The position numbers and the translations under genes were made by a program. A stretch of DNA of 64,000 nt, taken from contig JAHLKC010000004.1 in the NCBI GenBank assembly GCA_025449115.1, forward strand, positions 1 through 64,000, written 5' to 3'. Below the pieces are notes generated by a model, which was given only the letters and a program-made list of their open reading frames with translations, ran no database searches and was not told the DNA's origin. The stretch is from Chytridium lagenaria. Lineage: Eukaryota > Chytridiomycota > Chytridiomycetes > Chytridiales > Chytridiaceae. This document shows positions 22,948 through 34,843 of the stretch, piece after piece. Every line of letters starts with the position of its first letter. The stretch's first letter is position 1.

Positions 22948-25596
22948 ATGTCAAGGTTAGGGGTACTGGACCGACCTGCACCCGCCGCAGCTCTTCCAGT
23001 ACTGAAAGTAGGAGGAAACGATGCAGCATCATACACTCGTCTTGCCGTTTTCATCCACTGCCCTGATCAGCTTTTGCATCGCCTGGTTTTCAAGTCCAAG
23101 GTCCAAGACTGGATTGCTCAAGTGGGAGACGTCCCTGTCGAACCTCCCACCAGCATCATTTCGGAGCCAGCCGATGCATCCCTAGATAATAATGTAGACA
23201 ACATACCAGAGATTAAAGCGAATACATGCATTACTGCGGCAGACAGGTTGCGTTTGATCCATGAGTTAATTATCGGACCGACTTATGAGGGTGGAGCCGG
23301 AGTAATTTTGGGGCAGAGCCGATTTCAGAAAGGCAGTGAACCTGTAGGGGCTGGATACGTTGATGCCTTGTTCACGTTACATGACATAGCCTTTTGCAAT
23401 GTAAGTCCTCAGCGTTGTTTCTTTTCTCACATTATCACCAGAAATGGCTCGGATCTTGGTCTCGCAAATGGTTCTTAGGTTCAGAGGATATATCTTTGAT
23501 TCGTGAGACAATGGGTGAAAGGGTAAATTACCTTCGTGCATGTTTATGTGTCTAACATACTCCATAAAGATTGGCTTTTACTTTGCCTTCATGCAATTCT
23601 ATATCAAATCCTTGATCCCCGTTTCCGTCATAAGTTTGTTTTTCTACTTTTTTGCGCCAACCTACAGCCCAATTTATGCGGTAATCCTGATTGTATGGAG
23701 CGCCGCCTTTGTCGTACTTTGGAGACGCGAAGCTATTCTTCTCGCCCATCGTTGGGGTACACTAAACCAGGGCTCTGCCGCTAAGACGCGCCCGAATTTT
23801 CGCCCCGATAAAATTCACGTCGATGTGGCCACCGGGGAGCGTGTGCCTTACTACCCGTAAGTTTCACAAATCGTTGTTGTCTTCCTAACCATTCTTTCAT
23901 CCCACTCCATAGAGAATGGAAGCGCATGCTGGCAAGGGCTGTCCTTACTTTACCAATCATTCTTTTTTTCACGGCACTAATTTCAATCGTCTCTCTTGCA
24001 ATTTTGGTTGTGGAAGTTTTCTTTACCGATTACTACGATGGACCCTTTAAAAGTATTCTTGTAAGAAATTTTTCAGTTGCAATGCACTTACTTCCATACT
24101 TACGTTATATGAAAGGCAATGGTCCCAGTTCTTTCTTTATGTTGCCTGCATCCCGTTGCTTAGCTCTTGGTATCAAACCGTCGCTGTGCGCCTTACAGAG
24201 ATCGAGAATCCTTCTACCCAAGAAAACTACGACAAAACACTTCATTCCATGTCCTTTATTCTTTCCGCTCTCCTGGACGCACCTTTCAATCCTTCTCGTT
24301 GGCTTCGTCTTTATTCCCACATCAGATCTTCTTGCTAACGTGTTCCGAGCTTTCGGTATCCATGTCAGCGGCTCCGCCGAGGAAGCTCTTCGCATGGGTC
24401 CCGAAACTCTTTGTGCAAGGGTCGTGTACTTTCTCTCACGGCTCAAATCATCAACCAACTCACGGAAGTGCCCTACTTTAATCATGCAAAAAATTCAAGG
24501 ACGAAAGAAACTGTTGGCAGTCAGAGTATGTCTGGGCAACCCGATAAAAACGGTAGTGTTGTGGTTGAAGTTGGAGAGGGCGGATCTGTTTAAAGAGGGT
24601 CCAAGACTGAATTGGATCGACCACCTATGACCTCTATGAGGATTATGCTGAAATGGCGAATCAATTTGGGTTGATTGTGATGTTTTCTGGGGCATGGCCA
24701 CTTGTGCCTGTGGTCTGCCTTTAAACAATTTTTATCGAAATGCGCTCAGATGGCTTTAAAAAATCTGCAAGGCTGCCCGGTAAGAATGCGTTTGATATTA
24801 ATGAGTATTTCTTGTTTATTCTTTTTCTTCAGTCGACCCAATCCTGAGCGCGCAGAAAACATCAGCCCATGGGATGGATATAATGGTAAGCATAACCCTA
24901 CCTCCATCGCCTGATTTCTTCGTGTATAGGCTTTAATGTCCCTCGTCGGCTCAGTCGCGTCTGCCGCCTTTGTTTGTCTTATACCAACATTGGGACAAAG
25001 ACATTTCTTCTTCCACCCAATTAATGGATCGTCTCCCCTGGATCATCACAGCGTCTCTCTGTGCCGAACACTTCTTTCTTTTCCTTGGCCGCATCTTTGA
25101 ATCCGTCTTCGGCGTCTCGGGATTCCACTATTCGACGTCCCACCCTCATCAACACGTCAATATCCGCGAAGGTGACGCACCGCACAAAAGCCCACCCGAC
25201 TCGAACTTTGGTTTTCTCAAGAGCCTTGTTCTTCGTAGTCCTAGTAAGATGCTGGGGAGTTTTGCGGCGTCGTTGTTTTCGGGTGTTTCATCTCAGATTC
25301 GTACTAGACAGCGAAGAGTGAGGTTTGACGCAGGGAGAAGCCGGTTAGAGGCTGCGGGCATTGATATTGCAGCGGGCAGACATGGCGGTGTTGTGAAATG
25401 GAGGGGAAGATTTGCACGGGCAGCTTCATTGGTCGGGACAAACTCGGTTATCGTGGATAGCCCAGATGTTTCAATGGCGTCTTTGGCAGACTCGTTGTCT
25501 TCGGTGAATGATGTCGCAGGAAAAAGGGTTTCGGTTCTTGAGGATATTCATCCCGGGAGCGGTTATGTATGGACTTGCCTTGCAGGCTATTCATGA
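22948..25596 (+). CDS. Anoctamin (TMEM16) family membrane protein, fungal type
   Basis: Multi-pass protein of the TMEM16 family (ion channels and lipid scramblases; yeast Ist2 tethers ER to plasma membrane). The cytosolic N-terminus has ITAADRLRLIHELIIGPTYE and GGAGV, as in fungal homologues. After an intron it has IRETMGERIGFYFAFMQFYI, the first membrane segment. Later motifs are LAHRWGTLNQG, PYYPEWKRMLARAV, FTDYYDGPFKSIL, LTEIENPSTQENYDKTL, VVYFL then TAQIINQLTEVPYFN, YEDYAEMANQFGLIVMFSGA, and NNFIEMRSDGFK, which includes the family's calcium-site Glu region. A final helix with AEHFFLFLGRIFESVFG precedes a Ser-rich basic tail of about 170 residues. At least four frame breaks (24070-24720) lie within conserved sequence. 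The start at 22948 is the first Met of the frame; a later start is possible. Confidence 0.85.
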
Positions 25597-26319
25597 GGCT
25601 GTGAAATATGAATGAGTTGTTTTTTTCTATATAAAGTATAAAAAGCCATTATGTTAAAGTTGGTTCTTTAAAGATCATTAAAAAGTTTCTTTTTTCTATT
25701 CTAAAGACAATAAACATAAATACATTATCTATGCAAGGTCAAGAGTAAAGGTAGACGTAGGAGGAAGCAGGGAGAATGGGGCGTTAAAAAAATACATCCG
25801 ACAGATACAAACTACAAAATAAGATGTAAGTGATGTGATAAGCAGAGAAACAAGGCTTAAACAAATGCCAGCCTCACGTTTACAGTGGTGGAGTTATCTT
25901 CTCCATCATTGTCAACGGGCTCAAACTTTTCTTTTACAAGATTCTTCTTTCTGCTGACACTCTTCCGGTATAGGTACCGTCGCTTAAGCTTTTCGTGTGT
26001 TGAAGACGAAGAAGCTGTTGACAAAGATACCGAAGAACCAGATGACGATGAAGCAGAGGAGCAAGGTGCTGTAGATAGCGCATAAGTTCGACGCTTTTTA
26101 TGCTTAATAGGAGGAAGACGGTGGTCGCGATGATGGTGAGAATAATGTGGTTCAACATTTGCGAGTGAACGGTAGTGGGAGTGAGAATGAGGAAATACGA
26201 GACGATGGCGATGATAGAAGTGAGGATCATGTCGAGTGATGATTCGGGCGCGCTACAACCTTGGGAAAATGTTGTTGATGTTTTTGAGGGAAAGGATGTT
26301 TGGATGAAAAATAAAAAAA
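25597..26319. other. Unresolved stretch with a possible small minus-strand membrane protein
   Basis: On the minus strand from 26230 a frame begins MILTSIIAIVSYFLILTPTT and continues with LNHIILTIIATTVFLLLSIK, two strong hydrophobic segments. An alternative frame then gives CFIVIWFFGIFVNSFFVF. Another frame carries a Ser-rich tail ending KFEPVDNDGEDN, then a stop near 25862. No family is recognised and the frames do not join cleanly, so I do not call a gene. Confidence 0.3.
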
Positions 26320-27923
26320 TTAGGACCGGAGGTTCAATTTGAATAAGCCATTCGTGAGAACGGTTCGAACCTTTTTTGCGTATTCTTGCATTCGCAACAT
26401 TTTATCGTGCTGTAAATAATGGACGAAAGGTTAATTTGGCTTTAAAGAAAGGTATTTAATAGATTTAATAGCTACCTTTCTTTTCCAATCGTCATTCTCA
26501 TTCGGCCCCAAAGAGGCTGGCATCTTCATCATACGATCACGATCTCTTAGGACTTGCCACTCACGGTAGCCATAGGGCTCATAGTCGATAGAGTCAGGCA
26601 AGCGATGTGGAGGTCTCCTGCGGCCCATCATCAAGGCTTGCGGTTGCGGCGCCAACATATATGATGGCAACGACGGAGGCCCCATTCGTTGAGGCGGAAG
26701 TTTAATGCTGCGTGGGTCACTTTCAAGCGAAACGCGTCGGATGTTTCTTGAAGCGGGCTGAGGAGGCATGCGATTTTGTCGTATGCTAGGCTTGTTTGCA
26801 AGTATAAAGCGATCTGGCAGACGCTGTGATTGAATTTGAGGCTTGAGTGAAATGGTGTCATCCACCACTACTACGCGACGTTGTGATGTTTGAGCATTCA
26901 GGTTGATTCTTTCAAGCTCTTGCATTTTACGTCCCTTGCGAGGATCAGGCGGATTTCGATTTTGATTAGAAGTTGGACGCGCTGGCCAGTGACCTTGAGA
27001 TGGCTCAAGATATGAGTGGGACGAAGGATGCAAGGGCGGACGAGCATGGCGGAGTGAAGGCTCTTCAACATTGTTGTGCTGATGTGGGTGGTGATGATGA
27101 TGGTGATGATGAGGATGGTGACGATGTGCTGAATAATGCCGGTGATGATGGTGGTGATGATGCCGATGTCGGCTATGGCGGTCATCACATTCGCGACATT
27201 TTCTTTACCGCCATCCTTATCATGGTTTCGGCCGCGATTTTCTCCTTGATCGTCTTCGTCCCATGTATTCCCGTCTCGCTCATATCCATCTTCCTCATTA
27301 TCATCTCCATCTCCTTCCCATTCTCCTTGATCTTCCTCTTCGTCCTGATCCATCACCGTTCCAGACCTCCCCATCTTCGTCCATTTCAGCCTCCTCATAG
27401 TCGCTTTCTTCGACTTCTAAACTTCTTTGGCGCGAGGAGTTCCTACTTTCAGATCTTTGGACCTTTACATCGAGGACCATTCCCCCATTCTTGGCGCCAG
27501 TACGACTTTTTTGATTCGTAACTTGTTTATTTCGCGTGCCAGAAGGCTGCGATTTCGGGGCAATGGTCTTCTTTTGAGATTTCGCTTTACTAGTCCCACC
27601 TGCGGCCTTGGGGATTCGACTATGCTTTTCCACGATAGCAATGGTATCATTTCCAGAGCCTGGCGGTGCCGGAACGGTGGTCATCGTTGTCACAGTAGGA
27701 TTTAATGCCATTGAAGTCCACGTCTGGTTGGCCTGAGGTTGCATAGTGTTGATATCTGGCCCTTGCTGCAAAAGCATCATAGGCTGTTGGCTGAAGTTCG
27801 TGTCTATCATTGGCCCCTGTCCAAAGCTATCAGGCATTTGCGATGAGATTGGTGTGCCATCCATTAACATCATCATAGGAGAGTGACCGCCTTGTTGAGG
27901 TGGTTGCAACTGTTGCATTTGTG

Positions 27924-27966
<43 letters not shown>

Positions 27967-28664
27967 GCTGCTGCTGCTGCTGAAGTGAATAGTACTGATG
28001 AGCGGCATAGCCAATGCTTGGGTTGTTGATAGACTGACGAATTTGGTTCATCGGAGATATGTTGCCGACTCGGGTCATTTGAGGTTGAATCTGTAAGCCT
28101 TGAAATTGGTGCTGCCCTCGCGTATTCCCGTATATGTTTGAAGAATTTTGGATGTTGGGGTATACTCCAACACTTGACGTGATATAGTTGTTAGCTGGGT
28201 GGTGGTGCTGGACATTTGAATTTGCCATTTGCATAAGTGCCTCGTTCATGGATCCAGAAACCTGTTGATGAAATGGCGATGCCCATGATGGGGTTGGAGA
28301 AATAAGCTGGCCTTGCTGTTGCTGCTGTTGACCCTGCTGCGCATAAGCTGCCATCACGGCAGGGCCTCCAGACGTGACAAAGATATGGTGATGAAGCACC
28401 ACCTGCTTCATCACCATGTCTCAATGGATTAATTGTCGGACTCACGATCGCACCAAGAGTTGGAATGGACGATGAAGGATGCCCACGATGGATGGCGACT
28501 GGTTGCACTTTAAAGGTGCTTGAGTAGTGTGGACCAGCAGCACCGGCTGCGGATGCTGCATCGTAAGAGGGGTGGTTATGTGATATCGCGTGTGGTGGAA
28601 GGGATGGCGAGGGGGAATGAAAGAAATGAATAAACAAGGGGCAATGGGGTTGGAGAGCAAACAA
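26320..28664 (-). CDS. Glutamine-rich protein with conserved C-terminal LGP/EYAKKV motif
   Basis: No confident function. The N-terminal 250 residues are rich in Gln, Ser, Pro and His, with a poly-Gln run of about 20 encoded at 27924-27981. Basic and acidic segments follow (AKSQKKTIAPKSQPSGTRNK, then ESDYEEAEMDEDGE), then a His-rich stretch around 27080-27170 and an Arg/Pro-rich region. The last 60 residues look conserved: DYEPYGYREWQVL, ASLGPNENDDWKRK, an intron (26409-26476), then LRMQEYAKKVRTV. This pattern of Y-x-P-Y, L-G-P and E-Y-A-x-x-V recurs in several cilium-associated animal proteins such as Jhy; the link is inference. Frame changes occur at about 28375, in the repeat near 27960 and around 27300. 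The start is uncertain. Confidence 0.5.
27924..27981. repeat. GTT/GCT trinucleotide microsatellite (poly-Gln coding on minus strand)
   Basis: About 14 GTT units followed by five GCT units, that is CAG then CAA on the coding strand. Both Gln and Asn readings are open across it, depending on frame. Confidence 0.9.
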
Positions 28665-28814
28665 TGGACGCGCTTTGCACGCGACACGGATTGGGTTTTG
28701 TGGTGTGATTTTTTGTGAAAAACAAGAAAAACTTGGTCAGGGTCAGCACCATCCAAACACTCCTCCACAGCTCCATCGGATTCACCCTTGTTTAACAACG
28801 TCCGTCCACACAGC

Positions 28815-31800
28815 ATGCAAACTACGTCATCCGTAGTCCCACAAGCATCGACACCTGCCCCTCCTGTCTCAGAGGAGGAGCACAGCGTATTAATACAACG
28901 GCCTCAGTCACGAAACTTCATTCTTTTTCACTCATCACCCGCACCGTCTGCCTCAACACCGCTGCCTCCCCCTTCTCCGTCTCCATCCTTGCCCTCACCT
29001 CAACCTACTCCAGCAGTGAATGCATTTGCTTATCATGTTCATCCGGCTTCAATGCATTCAAACTCACCGGTGGTATTAAATGACCTTCCCGTGGCAAGTC
29101 CGAATACCTTCAGCGAGCTGTCCGTGGCACACCAGGGTGCGAAGCCTCCTTCAGCATCGCAAGACGGTCCAAACTCAAGCTTTTCACGTCTTTCCAAGCA
29201 CTTTTCATCCTCAACTTCGTCATCATCGCTGTCGTCAAACGTCGTCGTCGGACTCTGGTCCTTCTCGCTCTGTCTGGCCTCCACGCATCACAACTCCCAT
29301 CTCCATTGTAGGAAGCAACGTTGTGGCCTCTCCAAAGTCAGCGACATCCCCTGCACACTCCCCAATATCCTCTCCTTCCTCTTCAGCCTTCTTTTCTTCA
29401 CACTTGCGAGCAAATTCTACTCAAGCTTCTTCGCACCTTTTACACTTCCCCCCAGTCACCTTTAACGCTTAGGAGATCGGTTTCTCCTCTTCCCGCACAG
29501 TACTGAGGCCCCAATTTCATTGCGGGGCGTTGATGGTGGAATGCGTCCGTCAATGCTTGCTTCTGGCCTTGGTGAGAATGTCAGTTCCACATTTTCCCCT
29601 CAACACGCTGGCCCATCACTACATATATCAGAAGATTTCGCGTCGCCATATAGGTCAACCACACCGAACCCGCCTCTCAATGCGTTTTATCCATCCGGTT
29701 CAGCCGCATCCAGTAGCAGCAATCTACAATTCTTTTTGCAACAACAGCAGCACCGGCATCGTCGAAGTCACAGCCGAGCTAGCAGCGTTGGAAGCCACCA
29801 CGAAAATGCTGCTGTTGCCCAAAATTTGGTCTCCCAAATTGCAGCTGGTTTGAACAGCGGTTTAGCATCCAACTCAAACGCCTCATCAGCTCCTTCTTCA
29901 AGGTCAGCCTCCGTAGACTCTAGACTGTCAATACCTGCCTCGCCGACGTCACCCGCTGGTTCTTTCTATCGCAGGCGCCTGTCAGTGAGGTATAGCCGCC
30001 TTCGTTCGCGGTCGTGGACATCCATCTGTGATACTCCCTCGTACGAGGACTTGCACCAAGCGTATCTTGAGCAGCAAAATCAGACGGCGTCAAGCGCACC
30101 AACGTTTTTCTCCACCCCGTTTGGCTCTGCTCCGGAAACCACCTCTTTTGACTCTGAGTTTGTCTCAACTCCAACCCCTGCCACTACTGGTGCCCTTGCT
30201 GGACTCTCGCTTGAGGCTAAAGGTGGAGCGCTTTCTAGAACTCCAACTGAGAGGCAGGTCCGCCCTGTCCGTTCGGAATCTCTTGATACATTGGACTCAT
30301 CATTGTCACCTGTCTCGGATGTGGCTATGGGTGATTCTTCTGAGATGGAGCTCGAGAACGCTGTTGTGAGTGGTTCAGCAGCCCTTCCCACAATTCCTAT
30401 GGCTTCTTCCAAAAACTTCACAGGATCACGAAATGCAAGCATATTCTCCACTGGCGCTTCGACTATTAACGGGCCTGTGACCGCAATATTGACTCATGCT
30501 ATCACCCCTCGCTCTGGCACACCAACAGCCATTCTTGCGCATCATGCCGTTCCGTCATTACTATTGCAAGACCATAACACCGGTCTTGCTCATGAGGCGC
30601 ATGTTTCTAAAGAAGTTGATGATGAAAGGGCTGGTATTAGCGAAAAGACTACTCCAGTTTTGCCGTTGCATTTACATCGCGACCTTTCCAAGGTGGATGG
30701 AAATCAGCCTCGTGCTGTGCCGCTTCCACCTCCTGATTCCCGGCTCTCCACAATGTCGGCAGTGCAGCCTTCGCCCCCGCCTATTTCAACGGCCCCTTTG
30801 GTGCCTGCGCCGAGCAGCAAAGAGACGATTGGCCGCTACATTGTAGTGCGCCACTGTTGGCGCCGGGTCCTTTTCTAAAGTGAAGCTGGGATATTTACCG
30901 TCAGTGTCAGCATCGGTTGAGGATTGCGAGAAGGTCGCCATAAAGATGATACAACGGCGTACTTTGGCTTCGTCTGTAAGAGTTAAGCAAGGCCTTGATA
31001 CGGAGATTGATATTATGAAGTCTGTTCACCACAAGTCCGTTGTGAGATTAAAGGAGGTGGTGGAGACAAAAGATTATGTGTGTTTGGTGCAGGAGTTTGT
31101 GGAAGGAGGAGACTTGTTTGATTTAATTGCAGACCGGTTTGATGTCCTTACCCAAAGGTCGTTCGAAAATTGTTTTCTCGAGCTTGTTGAAGGTTTGTGT
31201 TTCTTTATTCCTATAAAAGTTTCTTTCCACAGGCATTGAAATTTCCCTATTTTAATACGCCTTTTAAAAGTGTTATGCACTAACTTCACTTTTCACAATA
31301 TTAGTTGTCGCATATCTTCATGACTTGAGGATTTGTCATCGAGATCTTAAGATTGAGAACGTTCTGATGACATCGCGAGCAACCCCGAGGGATCCCTTAA
31401 GTCACACTGCCGATTCAGCAGCTCCGGCCCTTCATATCAAGCTCACCGATTTTGGTCTTGCTGTACGCCTTTCTGAGGGAATCGATCAAGACCCGTCCTT
31501 GGCTCTTCAAGAGCAACGATGCGGATCCGAGGAATATTCAGCACCGGAAGTAATTCTTGCACAGCCTTACGACCCTCGGAAGACGGATGCATGGAGTCTT
31601 GGAGTTATTCTCTTTGCCATGATAACGGGAGAGCTACCGTTTAGCGTTGAGCCCGGACAGCGGCCTAAAACTATGTATCATCGGATTGCAAGGGTGCAGT
31701 ACACATTTCCAAGCGCGTCATTGATGCGGATGCGGCTTGTGGAGGCAGGTCACGGTGGGGATTCCGGTGCCGCGGGGTTGGGGGTGTTGCCACTGAGGAG

Positions 31801-31956
31801 GCAAATGAAGATGACAGTGAGAAGGAGAAGGAGAGGTTGGGGTTGAGGCTTGCTAAAGACCTTATTGAGAAGGTCTTAGTGTCATCACCTGCACGGCGCC
31901 CGAGTGCTAGTCAAATGCTCGCGCATGGGTTTCTAACTGGAGAATGGTTGAAATAG
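28815..31956 (+). CDS. Serine/threonine protein kinase with long disordered N-terminus, CAMK/AMPK-related-like
   Basis: The first 650 or so residues are Ser/Pro/Thr-rich without a recognisable domain (for example RRRLSVRYSRLRSRSWTS). The C-terminal kinase domain is complete: glycine loop TVGAGSFSKVKLG, VAIKMIQRR (Lys), a Glu helix (LDTEIDIMKSVHH), catalytic loop CHRDLKIENVLM, DFG in IKLTDFGLAVRL, SEEYSAPEVIL, and DAWSLGVILFAMITGELPF. The final helix LIEKVLVSSPARRPSASQML ends with HGFLTGEWLK and the stop. An intron near 31190-31302 splits the domain before VVAYLHDL. The kinase domain resembles CAMK-group kinases of the Snf1/Hsl1/Kin type. Frame changes fall at about 29235, 29475-29510, 30848 (just before the glycine loop) and 31755. 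The start at 28815 is the first ATG; a Q-rich gene is transcribed divergently from the other side. Confidence 0.8.
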
Positions 31957-32297
31957 GAGGCAGCTTCGCTCCTTTCATAATTTTATACGTATACCTTGTT
32001 GCTTACTTATACCTAACTTTGGTGGCTGGTGAACAAGCGCTCCCAATTATTAATTTTTATAGATTTGTTTCTATGCCAGCTTTTGTCAACATTTTTCTTG
32101 TTGGTTTCAAGAGTATCTCCTTCCTTATTGTTATGGTTCACCTTCTTTGTTCTATAGTATTATTTTTATCGCTATTGGCCCTTCTCCTGTCCGTTGTCCT
32201 ATCATACTCCCCGCAAAAAAGGTGCCGAACTACCTTATGGCCCTGCCTTAGCTTAAGTCCTTCATGTGTTGAAGTTGGTAATGAGATTGTTGAGAAA

Positions 32298-34578
32298 ATG
32301 TTTTTTAGAAATTACGAACGGACTTCACACCAACACCAATATCACCCTCGAACAGGATCCGTGAGGAGCATTCCAAGTGCTGCTGTTTCATCCGATTTTA
32401 TAACTTCTGTCGGCAGCGCAACTCTTGAGAGCGCAGAGCTGGTTTTTGCCGAGGACCACCATCTTGTGGTATTGCACCGTGAAAGGCTTCGAGCCAAACA
32501 AGAACAAGAGCAACAACAACAACAACAACAACCACAACAACAACAACAACAACAGCAACAGCAACAGCAACAGAAACAGAACCTCCAACACCAGGCGCAA
32601 CCGAGTTACCCAATTAAGCCCCTGCAGGAGGAGCCTTGGGGTCCCAATGGTGTTGGTTCTAGGCAAACAGCAACACCAGCAAATCCCTACCCTCTGTCCT
32701 TCCGCGGTAGTTGGGAGGATCCCCGCAACTCCAAACCGACTCACATAACGAGCTCAGAGGACCCTGCATGGTCGCCAAGCGACCCACAGGGACACACCCA
32801 AGATGCCTCTGGCTATGTCTGGCATGTTGGAAGAATTTCTTTAGGGCATGGTGCCGCACAGCCAAGTCATGTGGAAGCATCCTCTTTTGATATGCTGCAG
32901 GATCGAACAAACATCGCGCAGAGAATTGAAGGTGATATGCAATCACAAGTGAATCAACCTTTCTCGTCATCGCAGAACCCGTCTGGTGGTGGCAAGCTTA
33001 GGAATGGGTTTAAAAGCAGTGGCCTCGACGCTTGTTTAGGAAACGAGTCAAAGAATGGCGAATTTGACAAACGTGAATTTACAACGTTTAAGCAGCAAGC
33101 CAGCACACAGGCATCTCGTCATTTACGTGGTACCACGCCTGTTGGATTTCTGCAAATAACTCCCGGCCCACCAGCAGTACCCCAAACCTTGTCTTGCAAA
33201 ACTTCATCAAAGCCCTCCATCCGTAGTTCTTACGTCACATACACTCGCAAATCACAATCCATCGCTGTTCGACCTTCGTTCACCAATAATTCGACAGACC
33301 GTAATATTCCGAAAGCCACTCGTTCGAAAGCCACACAATTTCCTCCGCCATTTAGTATTAAGCGCATTGACAGCGTTCCAATTACAAATAAGGTGAAGGA
33401 TGGCGGCGACGAGGCAGGTAACGGTGGGAAATCAAAGCAGCCCGGAGCTTCGGTTTCGAAGACGTCGAGACGCGCAGGAGTTCAAATGATCAGTCCTTCA
33501 CATAAAGCTCGGCGTGTGGGATTAATAAATCATGCAGCAAAAATGGAAAATAAGGTAACGTTGAAAAACTTATCTTTTGCTAATCTTTACGTTCCGCACC
33601 TTTATGTAATAACTATGCAGTTTGAGAAAGTGTTCAAAGTGGATCGATCAGTTGGGACAGAAAAAATTATAACTCGGTCTGTCAGCAAACGGATGGAAAA
33701 GGAAGGTGATTCTCACGAATCAGGTGCATTATCAACAAGAAGCCGCAGTAGCAGCCCAAAAGGTCAATTGACAGAACAAATGCCTTCGCTCGCTTCTTTA
33801 GAGAGATTGGCGAACTCACCAGGCGGAAAAGCTGAGCGAGGTAGGTTTTTGTTTTTACATTTTACTAGTATTTTGTTTAAGCGTATCTAATTTATAACCA
33901 ACTCAAACTCCGTAATATTTTCAATACATGTTTTCCGCTGTGTGATGATGCCAATACTGGCTTTTGAAACAAAAGCACCAAAAACCTGTCGCGCTGTCCG
34001 TGCGCAAAAACTCCGCTCCGAAATCCTTCGTTACATCCGCCGCGTTAAGGCCGAATATGCACCCCAGTACTCACCAGTACGTGCTTTAGGATCCAGGGCT
34101 TCGTCACCAACAAGGCCACGAGGGTCCTTATCAATAAGCCCGGTTAGTAATAGACCCACCGTGAGTTATCTTTTAATATTCATTTTTTCTCTTTTACATA
34201 TTATTTTATTATATTCTAATTAAAACGCTTTTGATAGTTGCCTCAAGCCAAGCAATGCCTCAAACCGCCTCCCCGTACGAGTATGTCTTCTGGGAAGAGG
34301 GTGAATTTAAAATTGGAAAGGCCGACACCAAAATCTCGAGCCCGAATCCACGTATCTCCTCTTCTAATCCTTTTAAACTGATGATGGAGGAATATTTTAA
34401 GAATGCACCCGCTGACAGCACTGTCTACTCCGGCTCGAAACCATTCGTGTCTCCGTTGGTATTAGACACCAAGCGTGCCTTTCCACCGCTTGAGCTAGAC
34501 GAGAATCCGAGACGCAAAAGATTCAAGGAGGAAATGGATTTGGTTTGGAAGAGAAATTTCTTAGATAAAAGCGAATAA
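32298..34578 (+). CDS. Uncharacterised protein with poly-Gln tract
   Basis: Not recognised. A long open frame encodes a hydrophilic, largely disordered protein. A Gln tract at about residues 71-95 is followed by Pro/Ser-rich sequence. Basic, Ser-rich segments follow (RSSYVTYTRKSQSIAVRPSF, SHKARRVGLINHAAK). After an intron at about 33553-33619 come VFKVDRSVGTEKIITRSVSK and SPKGQLTEQMPSLASLERL, then a further intron at 33841. The last exons contain RAQKLRSEILRYIRRVKAEY, a likely amphipathic helix, and a conserved-looking end PYEYVFWEEGEFKIGK with NPRRKRFKEEMDLVWKRNFL. One frame change is needed near 34250. The upstream part of the same frame (31944-32297) overlaps the kinase stop and is hydrophobic T-rich sequence, so I start at the Met at 32298. 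Confidence 0.55.
32508..32577 (+). repeat. CAA/CAG repeat encoding poly-Gln
   Basis: About 23 consecutive CAA or CAG codons with single Pro and Lys interruptions. Confidence 0.9.
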
Positions 34579-34843
34579 AGTCATTGTATTCGCTTTACTA
34601 ACCCCAATTTATGTTCCGTTTGGAAGATTTTCTGGACTTAACAATCGACCTTTCTTTCTTAAAAGTCCACTTTAATAATTAGAGTAAACATATTAGATGA
34701 AGAGTATTTAATGGATAGGCCAAAGTGGACAAATAACAGACACAAGTTAAATTCTTTGCAGCTGTGAGAATACAATGTAAGTGGCATAGGGGAGAAGCGA
34801 AATCCAACCACCGAATCCAACCAAAAAAATATAATTGAGCCTC

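Noticed and set aside
26973..27521. 182-codon plus-strand frame rich in Asp and Gly
   Set aside because: Antisense shadow of the His-rich and acidic parts of the minus-strand Q-rich gene.
31944..32297. Hydrophobic 5' extension of the poly-Gln protein
   Set aside because: It overlaps the kinase stop and is T-rich; the hydrophilic protein more plausibly starts at 32298.
32388..32744. Minus-strand frame with long Leu and Val runs
   Set aside because: Antisense of the CAA/CAG repeat in the plus-strand poly-Gln gene.
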